Assembly (NCBI GenBank): GCA_029012445.1
Contig: JAQXMC010000024.1
Location: 1-64,000, forward strand
DNA from: Oscillospiraceae bacterium
Lineage (GTDB): Bacteria; Bacillota; Clostridia; Oscillospirales; Acutalibacteraceae
Direction of reading: 5' to 3'
Length of the DNA: 64,000 nt
The notes below the pieces were generated by a model. It searched no databases and was not told where the DNA came from. It saw nothing but the letters and a program-made list of their open reading frames with translations. Of this stretch, positions 8,699 through 18,261 are shown piece after piece; within the stretch, counting starts at the first letter, position 1, and every line of letters begins with the position of its first letter. The translations under genes and the position numbers were made by a program.

Positions 8699-9205
8699 TT
8701 ATTCCGCTTTTTTCAGCCGGCTCATAATATAACCGGGCACCTCGCTTTGCGAAATGCCGAGAACATATGAAAATTCATCGTGAAGCAGGCTTTCGGCCTC
8801 CCTGAGAGCTTTTTCGTCAGCGACATGAAAATGCTTTTTCTTTGATCTGAGATCCTTTTGCTTCAGATAGAGCATTTCAATCAGCTTCATAAGCTCGGCT
8901 CTGTCTCCGCTCCTGATAACCTCCTCGCAGAAGTCTCTGCGGACATCGTCGTTGCTTATCCAGCCGGTTTCGGAATCCGAAAGCTCCTCTATCAGTCCGT
9001 CGACTTCTTCCCTTGTCAGCACCTTTCTCATCTTCGCATTCACCGCTTCATTGTGAGTCGGAGCGTAAATTTTTGAATTTGCGTCGTGAACGGGGCAAAG
9101 AACATAGTATTCCATCTTGTCGCCGACAAACTTCATTTCCGCCACATCGGATATAATGCATACGCCGTGCGTACCGTAAATTATTGCGTCACCGATACTG
9201 AACAT
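8699..9205 (-). CDS. CarD/CdnL-family transcription regulator
   Basis: A 168-residue protein with an N-terminal CarD/TRCF-type RNA-polymerase interaction domain (FSIGDAIIYGTHGVCII; then YYVLCPV and KIYAPTHN) and an all-helical C-terminal part. Family members bind the RNAP beta subunit and stabilise open promoter complexes. The length is typical for Firmicute CarD proteins. A GAGGT box precedes the ATG. It has its own unit, 35 bp upstream of the DUF975-like gene. Confidence 0.9.
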   Translation of the reverse strand: MFSIGDAIIYGTHGVCIISDVAEMKFVGDKMEYYVLCPVHDANSKIYAPTHNEAVNAKMRKVLTREEVDGLIEELSDSETGWISNDDVRRDFCEEVIRSGDRAELMKLIEMLYLKQKDLRSKKKHFHVADEKALREAESLLHDEFSYVLGISQSEVPGYIMSRLKKAE

Positions 9206-9379
9206 AACTGTACCTCCATAAACTTTGCGAGCTTAAAAGCCGGAGTTATAAGCTGCGTTTTCGGCCGTCCGGCGCGCCGGATATATAATAGTATAGCAAA
9301 TTTCCGCAAAAATTGCAAGCAAAACCTAAGCTCTGCGGCAGTGAAAATTTTTCCCTGAAGCAGCTGAGAGCCGGTTATT

Positions 9380-11839
9380 TTATTTTAAAGTTTCCTTTTG
9401 AAGTCCGTCCTCTCTAAAAACAAATTCGCCGTCTGACCATGAGCAGACATATTTTCCGCCCTTGTGAACGCTACCGTCAAGTATCAGCTCCGACAGCTTA
9501 TCCTCTATCTGAGACTGGATCTCTCTTCTGATCGGCCTAGCGCCGTAGACCTCATCGAAGCCCCTGTCACCCACTGCGTTGACTGCGCTTTCCTCAAAGC
9601 GCACGTCTATATCCATGCTATTTAGTCTTTCCGACAGCTCACCGAGCATTTTTGCGCATATCTGACGGATATTCTCTTTTGTCAGCTTTTTAAATACGAT
9701 AATCTCATCGACTCTGTTGATAAATTCAGGTCTGAAGGTGCGTTTGAGCTCGCTCATAACTGCGTCATATATCTTTGAGTCACCGAGTGCGCCCGAATCG
9801 CCCGTTGAAAAGCCCACGACGCCGGAGCCGCCCGCTATCAGCTTTGCGCCGACATTTGAAGTCATAATTATGATCGTGTTGCGAAAATCGACTCTCCTGC
9901 CCTGCGAATCGGTCAGAATACCGTCGTCGAGTATCTGAAGCAGCATATTGAAAACATCGGGGTGAGCCTTTTCTATCTCGTCAAACAACACAACGCTGTA
10001 TGGCTTTCTTCTGACCTTTTCGGTGAGCTGCCCGCCCTCCTCATAGCCGACATAGCCCGGAGGCGAGCCGATAAGCTTTGATGTGTTGTGCTTCTCCATA
10101 AATTCGCTCATGTCAAAGCGTATCACCGCATTTTCATCGCCGAACACGGCTCTGCCGAGCGCCTTGCAAAGCTCTGTCTTGCCGACGCCCGTCGGACCGA
10201 GAAATATAAACGAGCCCATCGGTCTTTTCGGATCCTTGAGTCCGCTTCTGCATCGTCTGACGGCCTTAGCGACCGCAGAAACGGCTTTATCCTGACCGAT
10301 GATGCTTTTGTGCAGCTCGCTTTCAAGCTCAAGAAGCCTTTCGCTTTCCTCCTTGGTGAGCTGAACGACCGGAATACCTGTCCAGCTTGAGACAATTTCA
10401 GCTATTTCGTGAGGCGTTATCTCGCCCTCTGCTCTTGTTGCCTGCTCTTTCCAGCGTCCTCGCCTTTCGTTGAGCTGTTTCATCAGCCGCTTTTCCCTGT
10501 CGCGAAGAGCCGCGGCTTTTTCAAAATCCTGCGAATCGACGCAGGCCGATTTGGCTTCCGTTATTTCCTTGAGCTTGTTCTCAATCTCCTTTATCTCCTT
10601 CGGCGGTGTGTAGGCTTTAAGTCTGACTTTTGAGCAGGCCTCGTCGATGAGGTCTATCGCCTTGTCGGGCAGAAATCTGTCGGATATATAGCGTGACGAA
10701 AGCTTCACAGCGGCCGTTATGGAGTCGTTTGTTATTTTAACCTTGTGGTGAGCCTCATATTTGTCTTTTATACCCTTGAGTATCTCAATTGCCTCTTTTT
10801 CGGTCGGTTCGCCGACTTTTATCGGCTGAAAGCGTCTTTCTAGAGCCGAGTCCTTTTCAATGTGGCGGCGGTATTCCTCAATGGTCGTCGCTCCGATGAC
10901 CTGCAATTCGCTTCGGGCGAGCGACGGCTTGAGAATATTAGCCGCATCGACCGCGCCCTCGGCTGAACCCGCTCCGATCAGCGTGTGAAGCTCGTCGATA
11001 AAAAGGATGACATTTTTGGCTTTGATGACCTCTGTTATGGCTGTCTTTATTCTCTCCTCAAAATCGCCTCTGTATTTTGTACCCGCAACCATTCCCGTGA
11101 GATCGACCGAAACTATTCTTTTATCCTTGAGAAGATCTGGCACATTGTCCTCGCTTATTTTCAGCGCAAGTCCCTCGGCGATTGCCGTTTTTCCGACGCC
11201 GGGCTCGCCGATAAGGCACGGATTGTTTTTCGTTCTTCTTGAAAGTATCTGAATTACCCTTTCGATCTCCTTTTCCCGCCCGATAACAGGATCTATTCCG
11301 CCGTCGCGGGCGAGGGCCGTGAGATCCTGGCCGTATTGATCGAGGGTCGGAGTGTCGGATTTCTGCGGCGCCCGCTTCGTCGCTTTTGACATATAGGGCG
11401 GCTTGTTCTTTCCGCTTGTCAGGTCGTTCACAAGCTCATGCTGCGAGACGCCTAGCTCATTGAGAATATAGCCGCCGCAGCTGTCGCTCTCTTTGGCAAG
11501 AGCAAGCAGAAGGAACTCCGAGCCGACGAAATTCATTCCGTTCTCTCTGGCCAGGGCTATCGAGGTTTCGATTATGTGTTTGCATCTGGGGGTGAAATCG
11601 TCCGGCGAAAGAACGGTCGGTATTCCGACGCCGACGGTTTTTCTGACAAGTTCCTCCACCTTTGCCCCGGTTATCCTTTTCGATGTCAGCGACGACACGG
11701 CGACTGTCCCGTCCTCCTTGAGAAGCCCCATGAGAAGATGCTCGCTGCCTATATATGTGTGACCGAGATCTTCAGCCGCTTCTATCGCGCTGTTGAGCGC
11801 TCTGTTTGCCTTTTCGGTGAAACCCGTGAACTTATACAT
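9380..11839 (-). CDS. clpC: ATP-dependent Clp protease ATPase subunit ClpC
   Basis: An 819-residue Hsp100 unfoldase: N-terminal Clp_N repeats (about 1-145), a first AAA+ module with Walker [14 protein letters not shown], a middle coiled region with a UVR motif ([15 protein letters not shown]), a second AAA+ module with [13 protein letters not shown], and a C-terminal D2-small domain. It feeds substrates, including arginine-phosphorylated proteins, to ClpP. I use the ATG at 11839 because AAAGGA lies eight bases upstream; the one at 11845 is too close to it. It follows mcsA-mcsB, but a terminator-like hairpin (11904-11860) separates it from mcsB. Confidence 0.96.
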   Translation of the reverse strand: MYKFTGFTEKANRALNSAIEAAEDLGHTYIGSEHLLMGLLKEDGTVAVSSLTSKRITGAKVEELVRKTVGVGIPTVLSPDDFTPRCKHIIETSIALARENGMNFVGSEFLLLALAKESDSCGGYILNELGVSQHELVNDLTSGKNKPPYMSKATKRAPQKSDTPTLDQYGQDLTALARDGGIDPVIGREKEIERVIQILSRRTKNNPCLIGEPGVGKTAIAEGLALKISEDNVPDLLKDKRIVSVDLTGMVAGTKYRGDFEERIKTAITEVIKAKNVILFIDELHTLIGAGSAEGAVDAANILKPSLARSELQVIGATTIEEYRRHIEKDSALERRFQPIKVGEPTEKEAIEILKGIKDKYEAHHKVKITNDSITAAVKLSSRYISDRFLPDKAIDLIDEACSKVRLKAYTPPKEIKEIENKLKEITEAKSACVDSQDFEKAAALRDREKRLMKQLNERRGRWKEQATRAEGEITPHEIAEIVSSWTGIPVVQLTKEESERLLELESELHKSIIGQDKAVSAVAKAVRRCRSGLKDPKRPMGSFIFLGPTGVGKTELCKALGRAVFGDENAVIRFDMSEFMEKHNTSKLIGSPPGYVGYEEGGQLTEKVRRKPYSVVLFDEIEKAHPDVFNMLLQILDDGILTDSQGRRVDFRNTIIIMTSNVGAKLIAGGSGVVGFSTGDSGALGDSKIYDAVMSELKRTFRPEFINRVDEIIVFKKLTKENIRQICAKMLGELSERLNSMDIDVRFEESAVNAVGDRGFDEVYGARPIRREIQSQIEDKLSELILDGSVHKGGKYVCSWSDGEFVFREDGLQKETLK

Positions 11840-11859
11840 AAGCATTTCCTTTCAAAAAG

Positions 11860-11904
11860 AAAACAACCGAAAAACGTACCATTTGGTACAAATTCGGTTG
11901 TTTT
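11860..11904 (-). terminator. Two-part hairpin between mcsB and clpC
   Basis: An outer 12-bp perfect stem (AAAACAACCGAA 11860-11871; TTCGGTTGTTTT 11893-11904) encloses an inner GTACC-ATTT-GGTAC stem, and the minus strand continues with a T-rich tail. It resembles a terminator, yet lies only 21 bp before the clpC ATG and inside what is usually one operon. It may be an attenuator or a partial terminator. Confidence 0.7.
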
Positions 11905-11929
11905 GTTATTCCGATATATTATCTGTCGG

Positions 11930-12943
11930 TCAGATTTTTTTCTTGATTGCGCCGGCTCTGAAAACATCTCTTTCGCCGACTGTGAAATTTTTGTTTTCCG
12001 CTGCGTTTATCGTCGCCGGCTGCATATCTATCATCAGCTCGTCGATAGTCTGAATATCTGTCTTTAATATTCCGCCGGCGCTGCCCAGACGGACAAGCGA
12101 AACCAGCTCCATAAATTCGCGGCAGCTCATCATATGCGCAGTTTTAAGTATTCCGTAGGCTCGCTGTATCTTGTCAATATATCTGTCGTCCTTTATGACA
12201 TGCTCTCTTGTCTGTCTCTCCTGAGACACTAATTGGAGGGCGATCGACTTGAGATTATCAAGAGCGGCCTTTTCACTGATTCCAAGCGTGACCTGATTGC
12301 TGAGCCTGTATATGTTTCCGACCGGCGTTATTCCGCTTGTGTAACGGCTGCTTAGCATAAGTCCGAGCTTTGACACCGTCGCCGCAAGTCTCGGCATACT
12401 GCCGGTTATCGAAAGCGCTGGCAGATGAAGCATGACCGAAGCTCTCATTCCCGTTCCGAGGTTAGCGGGGTTCTGGGTGAGATAGCCTATTCTCTCGTCA
12501 AAGGCATATTGCAGGTTCGAGTCGATAATCGAGTCGATATTGCTCGCCGCAGCGTAAGTTTTATCAAAGTCAAGTCCGGAGGAAATAGCCTGAATATGAA
12601 TGTGATCCTCCTCACAGAGCATGATGCTTATGGATTCATCCTCGCTGAGAAGAAGCGCTCTGCCCTCTGAGTTTGAAGCGAATTCGGGCGTTATCAGCCC
12701 TCTTTCGGCGAGCGAAACCGTCTGATAAGGGCTGAGACTGCTCATTTCGATATAACTGAGATCGTAATCATTATTGCTCAGAACGACATCTTTTATAATG
12801 CCGTTCACTTTTTCGCACTCGGCTTTTGTCAGTCTCGAAACAAACGGAAATTCCTCAAGATTCCTCAGCAGGCGTATTCTCGTGTTCAGAACGACATCGT
12901 TTTCACTGCCTGTTTCCTGATACCATTTTTTCATTTCAGTCAC
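11930..12943 (-). CDS. mcsB: Protein-arginine kinase McsB
   Basis: A 337-residue guanido-phosphotransferase-fold kinase that phosphorylates arginines and so marks proteins for ClpCP. The family segments are clear: NTRIRLLRNLEEFPF at the N terminus, LLLSEDESISIMLCEEDHIHIQ, and the ATP-binding GTGMRASVMLHLPAL. The ATG overlaps the end of mcsA by eight bases, so the two are translationally coupled. Confidence 0.95.
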   Translation of the reverse strand: MTEMKKWYQETGSENDVVLNTRIRLLRNLEEFPFVSRLTKAECEKVNGIIKDVVLSNNDYDLSYIEMSSLSPYQTVSLAERGLITPEFASNSEGRALLLSEDESISIMLCEEDHIHIQAISSGLDFDKTYAAASNIDSIIDSNLQYAFDERIGYLTQNPANLGTGMRASVMLHLPALSITGSMPRLAATVSKLGLMLSSRYTSGITPVGNIYRLSNQVTLGISEKAALDNLKSIALQLVSQERQTREHVIKDDRYIDKIQRAYGILKTAHMMSCREFMELVSLVRLGSAGGILKTDIQTIDELMIDMQPATINAAENKNFTVGERDVFRAGAIKKKI

Positions 12944-13436
12944 CCTCTTTCAGCTGCTTGATCTTATCGCGCAGCACTGCCGCCTGCTCAAAATCCTGAG
13001 CTTCAACGGCGCTTTTCATCTCGTCCGAGAGTCTTTTGATCGTGTCCTCCTTTGAGGGCTTCTTCCTCTCCTTGAGATTGGCGGGCGCTTTTCCGGAGTG
13101 GCTGACCTTGCCGTGAATCCGCCTGATAGACGGCAGAAGCTTATTGTAAAAGGTCCTGTAACATTCGGCGCAGCCGACCTTGCCGGTCTTTATTATATCA
13201 TTGAACGACGAGCCGCACTTTGCGCATCTGACGGTTTTATCGGACAGACGGGCGGTGTTATCGCCGAAAAAGTTGGTGAAAAGCTCGCTTAGATTAAAAC
13301 CGAAATCGCCGAAAAAGTCGTTATATCCAAGACTTGAGGCACATTCAGAGCAAAGATTCAGTTGCCTTGCTTCGCCGTTTTCAACTTGTTTTATGTGAGT
13401 CGTCGCTTCTCTTTTTCCGCAATTTTCACAAAGCAT
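12936..13436 (-). CDS. mcsA: McsA, activator of McsB
   Basis: A 166-residue zinc-binding adaptor. It has two Cys-pair clusters (CENCGKRE...CSEC near 3-30; CAKCGSSF...CAEC near 70-95) and a C-terminal UVR motif (DFEQAAVLRDKIKQL). It activates the McsB kinase and interacts with ClpC. No ctsR lies upstream, unlike the common ctsR-mcsA-mcsB-clpC order. Translation starts at an ATG after GGAATGAG, a weak site. Confidence 0.93.
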   Translation of the reverse strand: MLCENCGKREATTHIKQVENGEARQLNLCSECASSLGYNDFFGDFGFNLSELFTNFFGDNTARLSDKTVRCAKCGSSFNDIIKTGKVGCAECYRTFYNKLLPSIRRIHGKVSHSGKAPANLKERKKPSKEDTIKRLSDEMKSAVEAQDFEQAAVLRDKIKQLKEGD

Positions 13437-13462
13437 TTTTTCTCATTCCTTTCATACTTTCG

Positions 13463-13580
13463 GCTGACCTGAGTCAGCTTTCGGAAAAAAGATTTAACTT
13501 TCATTCAGCTGTATCCGACGAGAATTTCTCCCTATCGGATATAACTAATATATTATACACCCAAAGCGCTTATTTTTCAA
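13463..13580 (-). promoter_or_regulatory. mcsA promoter and structured 5' leader
   Basis: On the minus strand TTGAAA (13580-13575), 17 bp, TATAAT (13557-13552). The about 115-base leader holds an interrupted inverted repeat TATCCGA...TCGGATA around GAGAAATTCTC, and a second hairpin GCTGAC-CTGA-GTCAGC at 13463-13478. No CIRCE element or recognisable CtsR heptamer repeat is present. Confidence 0.6.
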
Positions 13581-13731
13581 TCTGTTTTTCATCAGTTTCT
13601 TCTTTTTCACCGCTGTTATTGTCGGTTTCACCCTCCGACGGCGCATATTTCTGGCCGAGAAACAGCGGTGATGAAGCAAGGTCAATATTATCTATATTGT
13701 TTTTCTTGCCGTCAAAAGAATATATTTTCAT
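13570..13731 (-). CDS. 53-residue acidic ORF upstream of mcsA
   Basis: ATG at 13731, stop TAA at 13572-13570; AAAGGA is 10 bases before the start. The peptide begins MKIYSFDGKKN and ends in a very acidic, Glu-rich tail. I do not recognise a family. The mcsA -35 box overlaps its last codons. It could be real or a chance frame; the ribosome binding site is moderate. Confidence 0.4.
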   Translation of the reverse strand: MKIYSFDGKKNNIDNIDLASSPLFLGQKYAPSEGETDNNSGEKEETDEKQIEK

Positions 13732-13933
13732 ATCTTTTCAGTCCTTTTTAATGTTTTGAGCCGCCAATACGGGGAGTCCGATTTTCGGCAACAAATATAT
13801 TTTATGTATTCGTTCCTTTCGTTATTCAAGCGCCGCAAAAGATATGCTTCACACATGGCAAAGATAAATTTTTTGTGTTTTAAAGTCAATTTTTCACTTT
13901 GACGCGGACTTTTCAGCTCTATGCCCGACGGTA

Positions 13934-13960
13934 ACACAAAGCCGCCGATAGCATAGTATA
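13934..13960 (+). promoter_or_regulatory. Possible sigma-K/E-type promoter
   Basis: CATAGTATA (13952-13960) fits the late mother-cell -10 CATAnnnTA, with AC 16 bases upstream (13934-13935), as in sigma-K promoters. It precedes the Cys-rich peptide gene by 32 bp. A short, degenerate motif, so only suggestive. Confidence 0.4.
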
Positions 13961-13992
13961 TTGATGAAAGCAGTTGAAAGGAGGTCAAGCTG

Positions 13993-14136
13993 ATGTGTAA
14001 TTTATTCGGTGGTAATTGCTGCACATGGATAATCGTTCTTCTTATTCTCTTCCTCATCTGTGAGAACGGCGGTTTCTTCGGCGGTTGCTGTGAGCATGAA
14101 TCAAAGCCCGGACCGTGCGGCTGCGGTTGCATGTAA
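13993..14136 (+). CDS. 47-residue Cys/Gly-rich membrane peptide
   Basis: A strong AAAGGAGGT precedes the ATG. The 47-residue product has a short head with CC, one hydrophobic segment (residues 12-22, WIIVLLILFLI) and a Cys/Gly-rich tail (GGFFGGCC... ending PCGCGCM). Small proteins of this style occur in many Clostridia, sometimes labelled YjcZ-like or high-cysteine; the function is unknown. The upstream CATAnnnTA motif would fit expression during sporulation. A GC-rich terminator follows. Confidence 0.7.
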   Translation: MCNLFGGNCCTWIIVLLILFLICENGGFFGGCCEHESKPGPCGCGCM

Positions 14137-14159
14137 TCAAGAGTAAAAGCTGAATCAAA

Positions 14160-14187
14160 GGGCGGCGGGTGATCTCATCTGCCGCCC
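14160..14187 (+). terminator. Terminator after the Cys-rich peptide gene
   Basis: GGGCGGC (14160-14166) pairs with GCCGCCC (14181-14187), followed by a weakly T-rich stretch, 24 bp after the stop. Confidence 0.6.
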
Positions 14188-14223
14188 GAATTTGCGTTTT
14201 GCGCTATGCGTTATAGTTCGTTC

Positions 14224-14253
14224 TTGACAACTGAGAGTTGTTCATGTTAAAAT
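14224..14253 (+). promoter_or_regulatory. Promoter of the DUF4838 gene
   Basis: TTGACA (14224-14229), an 18-bp spacer and TAAAAT (14248-14253), about 34 bp upstream of the ATG at 14287. Confidence 0.75.
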
Positions 14254-14286
14254 AACAGTAAACAAAAAAGCGACGGAGGAAGTGTT

Positions 14287-16275
14287 ATGCTGAAGAAAAT
14301 CAGAAAGGCTGTTGCGGTGATTCTTATTGCGGCTTTTGCGGCGGCCGTTCCAAATTCGATTTACGCGGGGGCTATCGGCAGAGATATCTGTATCACTGTG
14401 TCTGACTCCGCCGAGAGCGACAGGATATCGGCAATAGCTCAGCCTAAAGAGGGCGGCCTTTGTCTTGCGAAAGACGGCAAAACGGACTATGTTCTCATTT
14501 ATTCCCCTTCGGTCGGGACAAGACTTGAATATGCTGTCGGATTTTTTGCCCGCTGCTTTGAAACCATGACGGGAGCAAGACTTGAGATACGCACAGACGA
14601 CTGTCCCGAATCCGCAAAGGAAATAGTCATCGGAGAAACAAACAGAGGCTCGTTTGCTCCTGAAAACGCCGGAGCGGACGGCTACCGTATTCTGACAAAG
14701 GGCGAAAAACTGTTTCTGTGCGGTGTCAACGAGCTTGGCTCAATGAACGCTGTCTACGGTTTTCTTGAAGATGAGCTCGGCTGTCTCTGGGCAACCGATA
14801 AAGAGGACTATATTCCCGATCAGCCGACGGTTTATATAAAAGCATATGACTGTGTTGAAAAGCCCGCAATGGACTGGCGCAATGTGTATTCCTATGAAAC
14901 TGCTCAGCCGAACCGCTTTGAGAAGCTGCGTCTCAACGGGATAGGCTATTACCCTGACTCCGACAATGTGAACAAATATAATCAGTGGGGAACATGGTGC
15001 CACAGCTTTCAGAGCTTCGTGTCGGAGGAAGAATATTTCGATGAGCACCCGGAATATTTCGCAATGATCGACGGCAAAAGATCAAGGAGTGCCGACGGCT
15101 GTTCGGCTCAGCTTTGTCTGAGTAATCCCGATGTTCTGAAAATAGTCAGAGAAAAGCTCAGCCGCATGATAGAGGAAAACCCCGAGCAGATATATTGGGA
15201 TTTCAGCATAATGGATAACCGCAACCGCTGCACCTGCCCCGAATGTCAGAAAGCCGACAATGCTGCCGGCGGCAGCGGAATGGGTACATTGCTCCCGTTT
15301 TTAAACGAGTTGGCAAAGGAGCACCCCGATAAATATATTTCGACTCTCGCTTATTTCTACACAGAGGATCCCCCGAAAAACATAAAGGCAGAAAGCAATG
15401 TTGTTATAAAGCTGTGCGCCATGCCCGGAGATCAGGCTTGCTCTTACGCCGATGTGACTTCGACCGGCGCCCGGGATTTCGGCATGAGGCTGAAGAAGTG
15501 GAAGAAATTCACGGATAACATAATTGTCTGGGACTATGTCGTTAATTTTTCGCATTTGCTTTTGCCTTTCCCGAATTTCGGTGTTCAGCAGAGCAATCAG
15601 AAGTTCTATGAGGATAACAATGTTATGGGAATATTCCACCAGGCTTCGAGGGAGGTCGGCGGCGAGTTCACAAATCTGCGCGCCTATGTTCTGGCAAAGC
15701 TGATGTGGAAAGGCAGCAGCCTTGATGTCGCTTCGGTAATCGCCCGCTATCTTGAGATATATTACGGTCCCGCCGCAAAGTATATTGCCGACTATATGAA
15801 CAGATGCTCATCAAGCCTCAAAAACTCAATCAGAGATCTCGGACTTTACGACGAGCCTTTCAAGCATCAGAGCGGATATCTTTCGGTCTGCAACATAGCG
15901 TATTATCAGAAGTGCTTTGAGAAAGCGGAAAAAGCGGTTGAGGGAAACGCCGTTCTCACAGACAGAGTCAAGGAAGCGAAAATACCGGTTCTTTACGCTA
16001 AAATCAACGAGGATTCCTATGATGAAAACGGAAGAGCAAAAGCTGCCGATGAATTTTTCGAGCTTTGCGACCGCTTCGGAATAACTCAGCGCGGCGAGAT
16101 TAACGCTTCAATAGAGGATTACAAAAACGGAGGTATGCAGGCCGCCGTTGAAGAAATTCACAAAAAGAAGGCACTGCTTCAGGTTTCGGTCGTCGGAGCA
16201 ATCGGAGAAAAAGCGATAAAGATAGTCAGCGCTTTCTTCAGGGTGCTCTCGGAATTGTTCAGAACGGTCAGATAA
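14287..16275 (+). CDS. Secreted DUF4838-domain protein (glycoside-hydrolase-like)
   Basis: A 662-residue protein with a signal peptide (basic MLKKIRK, hydrophobic 8-22, likely cleavage after YA near 27). An N-terminal alpha/beta domain of the kind found before family-20/67-like hydrolase barrels (IVIGETNRGS) is followed by a DUF4838 region containing NRNRCTCPECQKAD and WDYVVNFSHLLLPFPNF. DUF4838 proteins are thought to act on carbohydrates, but the substrate is unknown. It is monocistronic, with its own promoter, GGAGGA ribosome binding site and terminator. Confidence 0.82.
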   Translation: MLKKIRKAVAVILIAAFAAAVPNSIYAGAIGRDICITVSDSAESDRISAIAQPKEGGLCLAKDGKTDYVLIYSPSVGTRLEYAVGFFARCFETMTGARLEIRTDDCPESAKEIVIGETNRGSFAPENAGADGYRILTKGEKLFLCGVNELGSMNAVYGFLEDELGCLWATDKEDYIPDQPTVYIKAYDCVEKPAMDWRNVYSYETAQPNRFEKLRLNGIGYYPDSDNVNKYNQWGTWCHSFQSFVSEEEYFDEHPEYFAMIDGKRSRSADGCSAQLCLSNPDVLKIVREKLSRMIEENPEQIYWDFSIMDNRNRCTCPECQKADNAAGGSGMGTLLPFLNELAKEHPDKYISTLAYFYTEDPPKNIKAESNVVIKLCAMPGDQACSYADVTSTGARDFGMRLKKWKKFTDNIIVWDYVVNFSHLLLPFPNFGVQQSNQKFYEDNNVMGIFHQASREVGGEFTNLRAYVLAKLMWKGSSLDVASVIARYLEIYYGPAAKYIADYMNRCSSSLKNSIRDLGLYDEPFKHQSGYLSVCNIAYYQKCFEKAEKAVEGNAVLTDRVKEAKIPVLYAKINEDSYDENGRAKAADEFFELCDRFGITQRGEINASIEDYKNGGMQAAVEEIHKKKALLQVSVVGAIGEKAIKIVSAFFRVLSELFRTVR

Positions 16276-16282
16276 AAGCGAC

Positions 16283-16308
16283 AGGCGTTCGGAAATAGCC
16301 GGACGCCT
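16283..16308 (+). terminator. Terminator of the DUF4838 gene
   Basis: AGGCGTTCGG (16283-16292) pairs with CCGGACGCCT (16299-16308), then TTGAATTTT. Confidence 0.65.
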
Positions 16309-16429
16309 TGAATTTTCGGCCGAAAACGGCGCCGCTGTTTTGCTCAAAAGAAGAAATTTACCCCTTGAAATACTTTCTGATATAGTATATAATGTTTTGG
16401 TTAAATTATTTTGAAAGGCGGAAAATCGA

Positions 16430-17869
16430 ATGGCTGACCAGAAAAAAATGGTTGACAGCATCACCTCAATGGATGTTGATTTTGCCCAGTGGTACACCGA
16501 CATTGTCAAAAAGGCCGAGCTTGCCGACTACACAAGTGTTAAGGGCTGCATGGCTATCAGACCTTACGGCTACGCTATTTGGGAAAATATACAGAAAATA
16601 CTTGACGGAATGTTCAAGGCGACGGGGCATGAAAATGTCTGTATGCCGATGTTTATTCCCGAAAGCCTGCTTCAGAAAGAAAAGGATCATGTCGAGGGCT
16701 TTGCTCCCGAGGTCGCGTGGGTCACTCACGGCGGCAACGAAAAGCTTGAGGATAGGCTTTGCGTCCGCCCGACAAGCGAAACTCTTTTCTGCGAGCACTA
16801 TGCCAATATAGTCAAATCATACAGGGATCTCCCCAAGCTTTATAATCAGTGGGTCAGCGTCGTCCGCTGGGAAAAAACAACAAGACCTTTCCTGAGAACA
16901 AGAGAATTTCTGTGGCAGGAGGGCCATACGATTCACGAGACAGCCGAGGAGGCTATCGAAGAAACCGAGAGAATGCTCAATATCTATGCCGATTTCTGCG
17001 AAAACTATCTGGCAATGCCGGTCATAAAGGGCAGAAAAACAGAAAGCGATAAGTTTGCGGGCGCCGAAGCTACATATGCCATCGAAGCTCTGATGCATGA
17101 CGGCAAGGCTCTTCAGGCCGCAACATCTCACTATTTCGGCGACGGCTTTGCGAAAGCTTTCGGAATACAGTATCAGTCGAGAGAAAACAAGCTCGAATAT
17201 CCGTTCCAGACCTCATGGGGCTGCACAACCCGCCTTATCGGCGCTATCATAATGACTCACGGCGACGACAACGGTCTTGTTCTTCCGCCCAAGGTTGCGC
17301 CCATTCAGGCGGTCATTGTTCCCGTCGCTCAGCATAAACCCGGCGTTCTTGAAAAGGCCGCCGAGCTCAAGGCTGTTCTCGAAAAGGATTACAGAGTCAA
17401 GCTCGACGACAGCGATAACAGCCCCGGCTGGAAATTCGCCGAATATGAAATGAAGGGCGTACCGGTCAGAATTGAGATAGGTCCCAGAGACATTGAAAAC
17501 GGTCAGTGCGTTATGGTCACAAGACACAACAGAGAAAAAACGGTCGTTTCTCTCGCTTCTGTCAGCGAGGAGGTCGGAAAGAAGCTTCAGCAGGTGCATG
17601 ACGGAATGTACCGGAAGGCTCTGGAAAACCGCGAGAGAAGAACCTACGCCTGCAAGACCGTTGACGAAATCATCAGCACTCTCGAAAAGAACGGCGACGG
17701 CTTTGTTAAGGCTATGTGGTGCGGAAGCGAGGAATGCGAGGATAAGGTCAAGGAGCTGACCGGCGTCGGCTCAAGGTGCATCCCGTTCGAGCAGGAGCAC
17801 ATCTCAGATGTCTGCGTTTGCTGCGGAAAGCCCGCAAAGCATATGGTCTGCTGGGGAAAGGCATATTGA
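16430..17869 (+). CDS. proS: Prolyl-tRNA synthetase, short (archaeal/eukaryal-like) form
   Basis: A 479-residue class II aminoacyl-tRNA synthetase that charges tRNA-Pro. Without the editing insert of the long bacterial form, it matches the roughly 480-residue type-3 enzymes. Visible are motif 2 ([30 protein letters not shown]), motif 3 ([19 protein letters not shown]) and a C-terminal zinc-like cluster (CGSEECEDK ... CVCCGKPA). GAAAGGCGG precedes the ATG. No T-box leader is seen in the short upstream gap. Confidence 0.96.
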   Translation: MADQKKMVDSITSMDVDFAQWYTDIVKKAELADYTSVKGCMAIRPYGYAIWENIQKILDGMFKATGHENVCMPMFIPESLLQKEKDHVEGFAPEVAWVTHGGNEKLEDRLCVRPTSETLFCEHYANIVKSYRDLPKLYNQWVSVVRWEKTTRPFLRTREFLWQEGHTIHETAEEAIEETERMLNIYADFCENYLAMPVIKGRKTESDKFAGAEATYAIEALMHDGKALQAATSHYFGDGFAKAFGIQYQSRENKLEYPFQTSWGCTTRLIGAIIMTHGDDNGLVLPPKVAPIQAVIVPVAQHKPGVLEKAAELKAVLEKDYRVKLDDSDNSPGWKFAEYEMKGVPVRIEIGPRDIENGQCVMVTRHNREKTVVSLASVSEEVGKKLQQVHDGMYRKALENRERRTYACKTVDEIISTLEKNGDGFVKAMWCGSEECEDKVKELTGVGSRCIPFEQEHISDVCVCCGKPAKHMVCWGKAY

Positions 17870-17900
17870 TAAAAAAAGTAAAATATCCTCAAATTGGGTA

Positions 17901-17928
17901 TTGATATTTTTGATATATGTGATACAAT
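17901..17928 (+). promoter_or_regulatory. Promoter of the ferredoxin gene
   Basis: TTGATA (17901-17906), a 16-bp spacer and TACAAT (17923-17928), 45 bp before the ATG. Confidence 0.6.
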
Positions 17929-17973
17929 TATTTAAACTGACGGATGTCAGCAAATAATAAGGAGGTACAAATC

Positions 17974-18144
17974 ATGGCATATGTAATTAACGACGATTGC
18001 ATCTCATGCGGCGCTTGCGCTGAAAACTGCCCCGTCGGCGCTATCAGCGAGGGCGACGGCAAGTATGTTATTGACGCTGACACTTGCATTGACTGCGGCG
18101 CTTGCGCAGGCGAATGCCCGGTCGGCGCTCCCAACGAAGGCTGA
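17974..18144 (+). CDS. 2[4Fe-4S] ferredoxin
   Basis: A 56-residue clostridial-type ferredoxin with two CxxCxxCxxxCP motifs (CISCGACAENCP and CIDCGACAGECP). It carries low-potential electrons for anaerobic metabolism. AAGGAGG lies at good spacing before the ATG at 17974; in-frame codons upstream lack a binding site. It has its own promoter and terminator. Confidence 0.96.
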   Translation: MAYVINDDCISCGACAENCPVGAISEGDGKYVIDADTCIDCGACAGECPVGAPNEG

Positions 18145-18163
18145 TCTTACATGAGAAAGATTT

Positions 18164-18190
18164 GAGAGACGGATCGCCCGTCTCTCTTTT
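18164..18190 (+). terminator. Ferredoxin terminator
   Basis: GAGAGACGG (18164-18172) pairs perfectly with CCGTCTCTC (18178-18186), followed by TTTT. Confidence 0.85.
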
Positions 18191-18261
18191 TCTTAATCCG
18201 AAAGTCCGCTGTTTCGTCAGCGGTCGGATAATAATATTATCTCACGCTCGGAGGTATGCTC

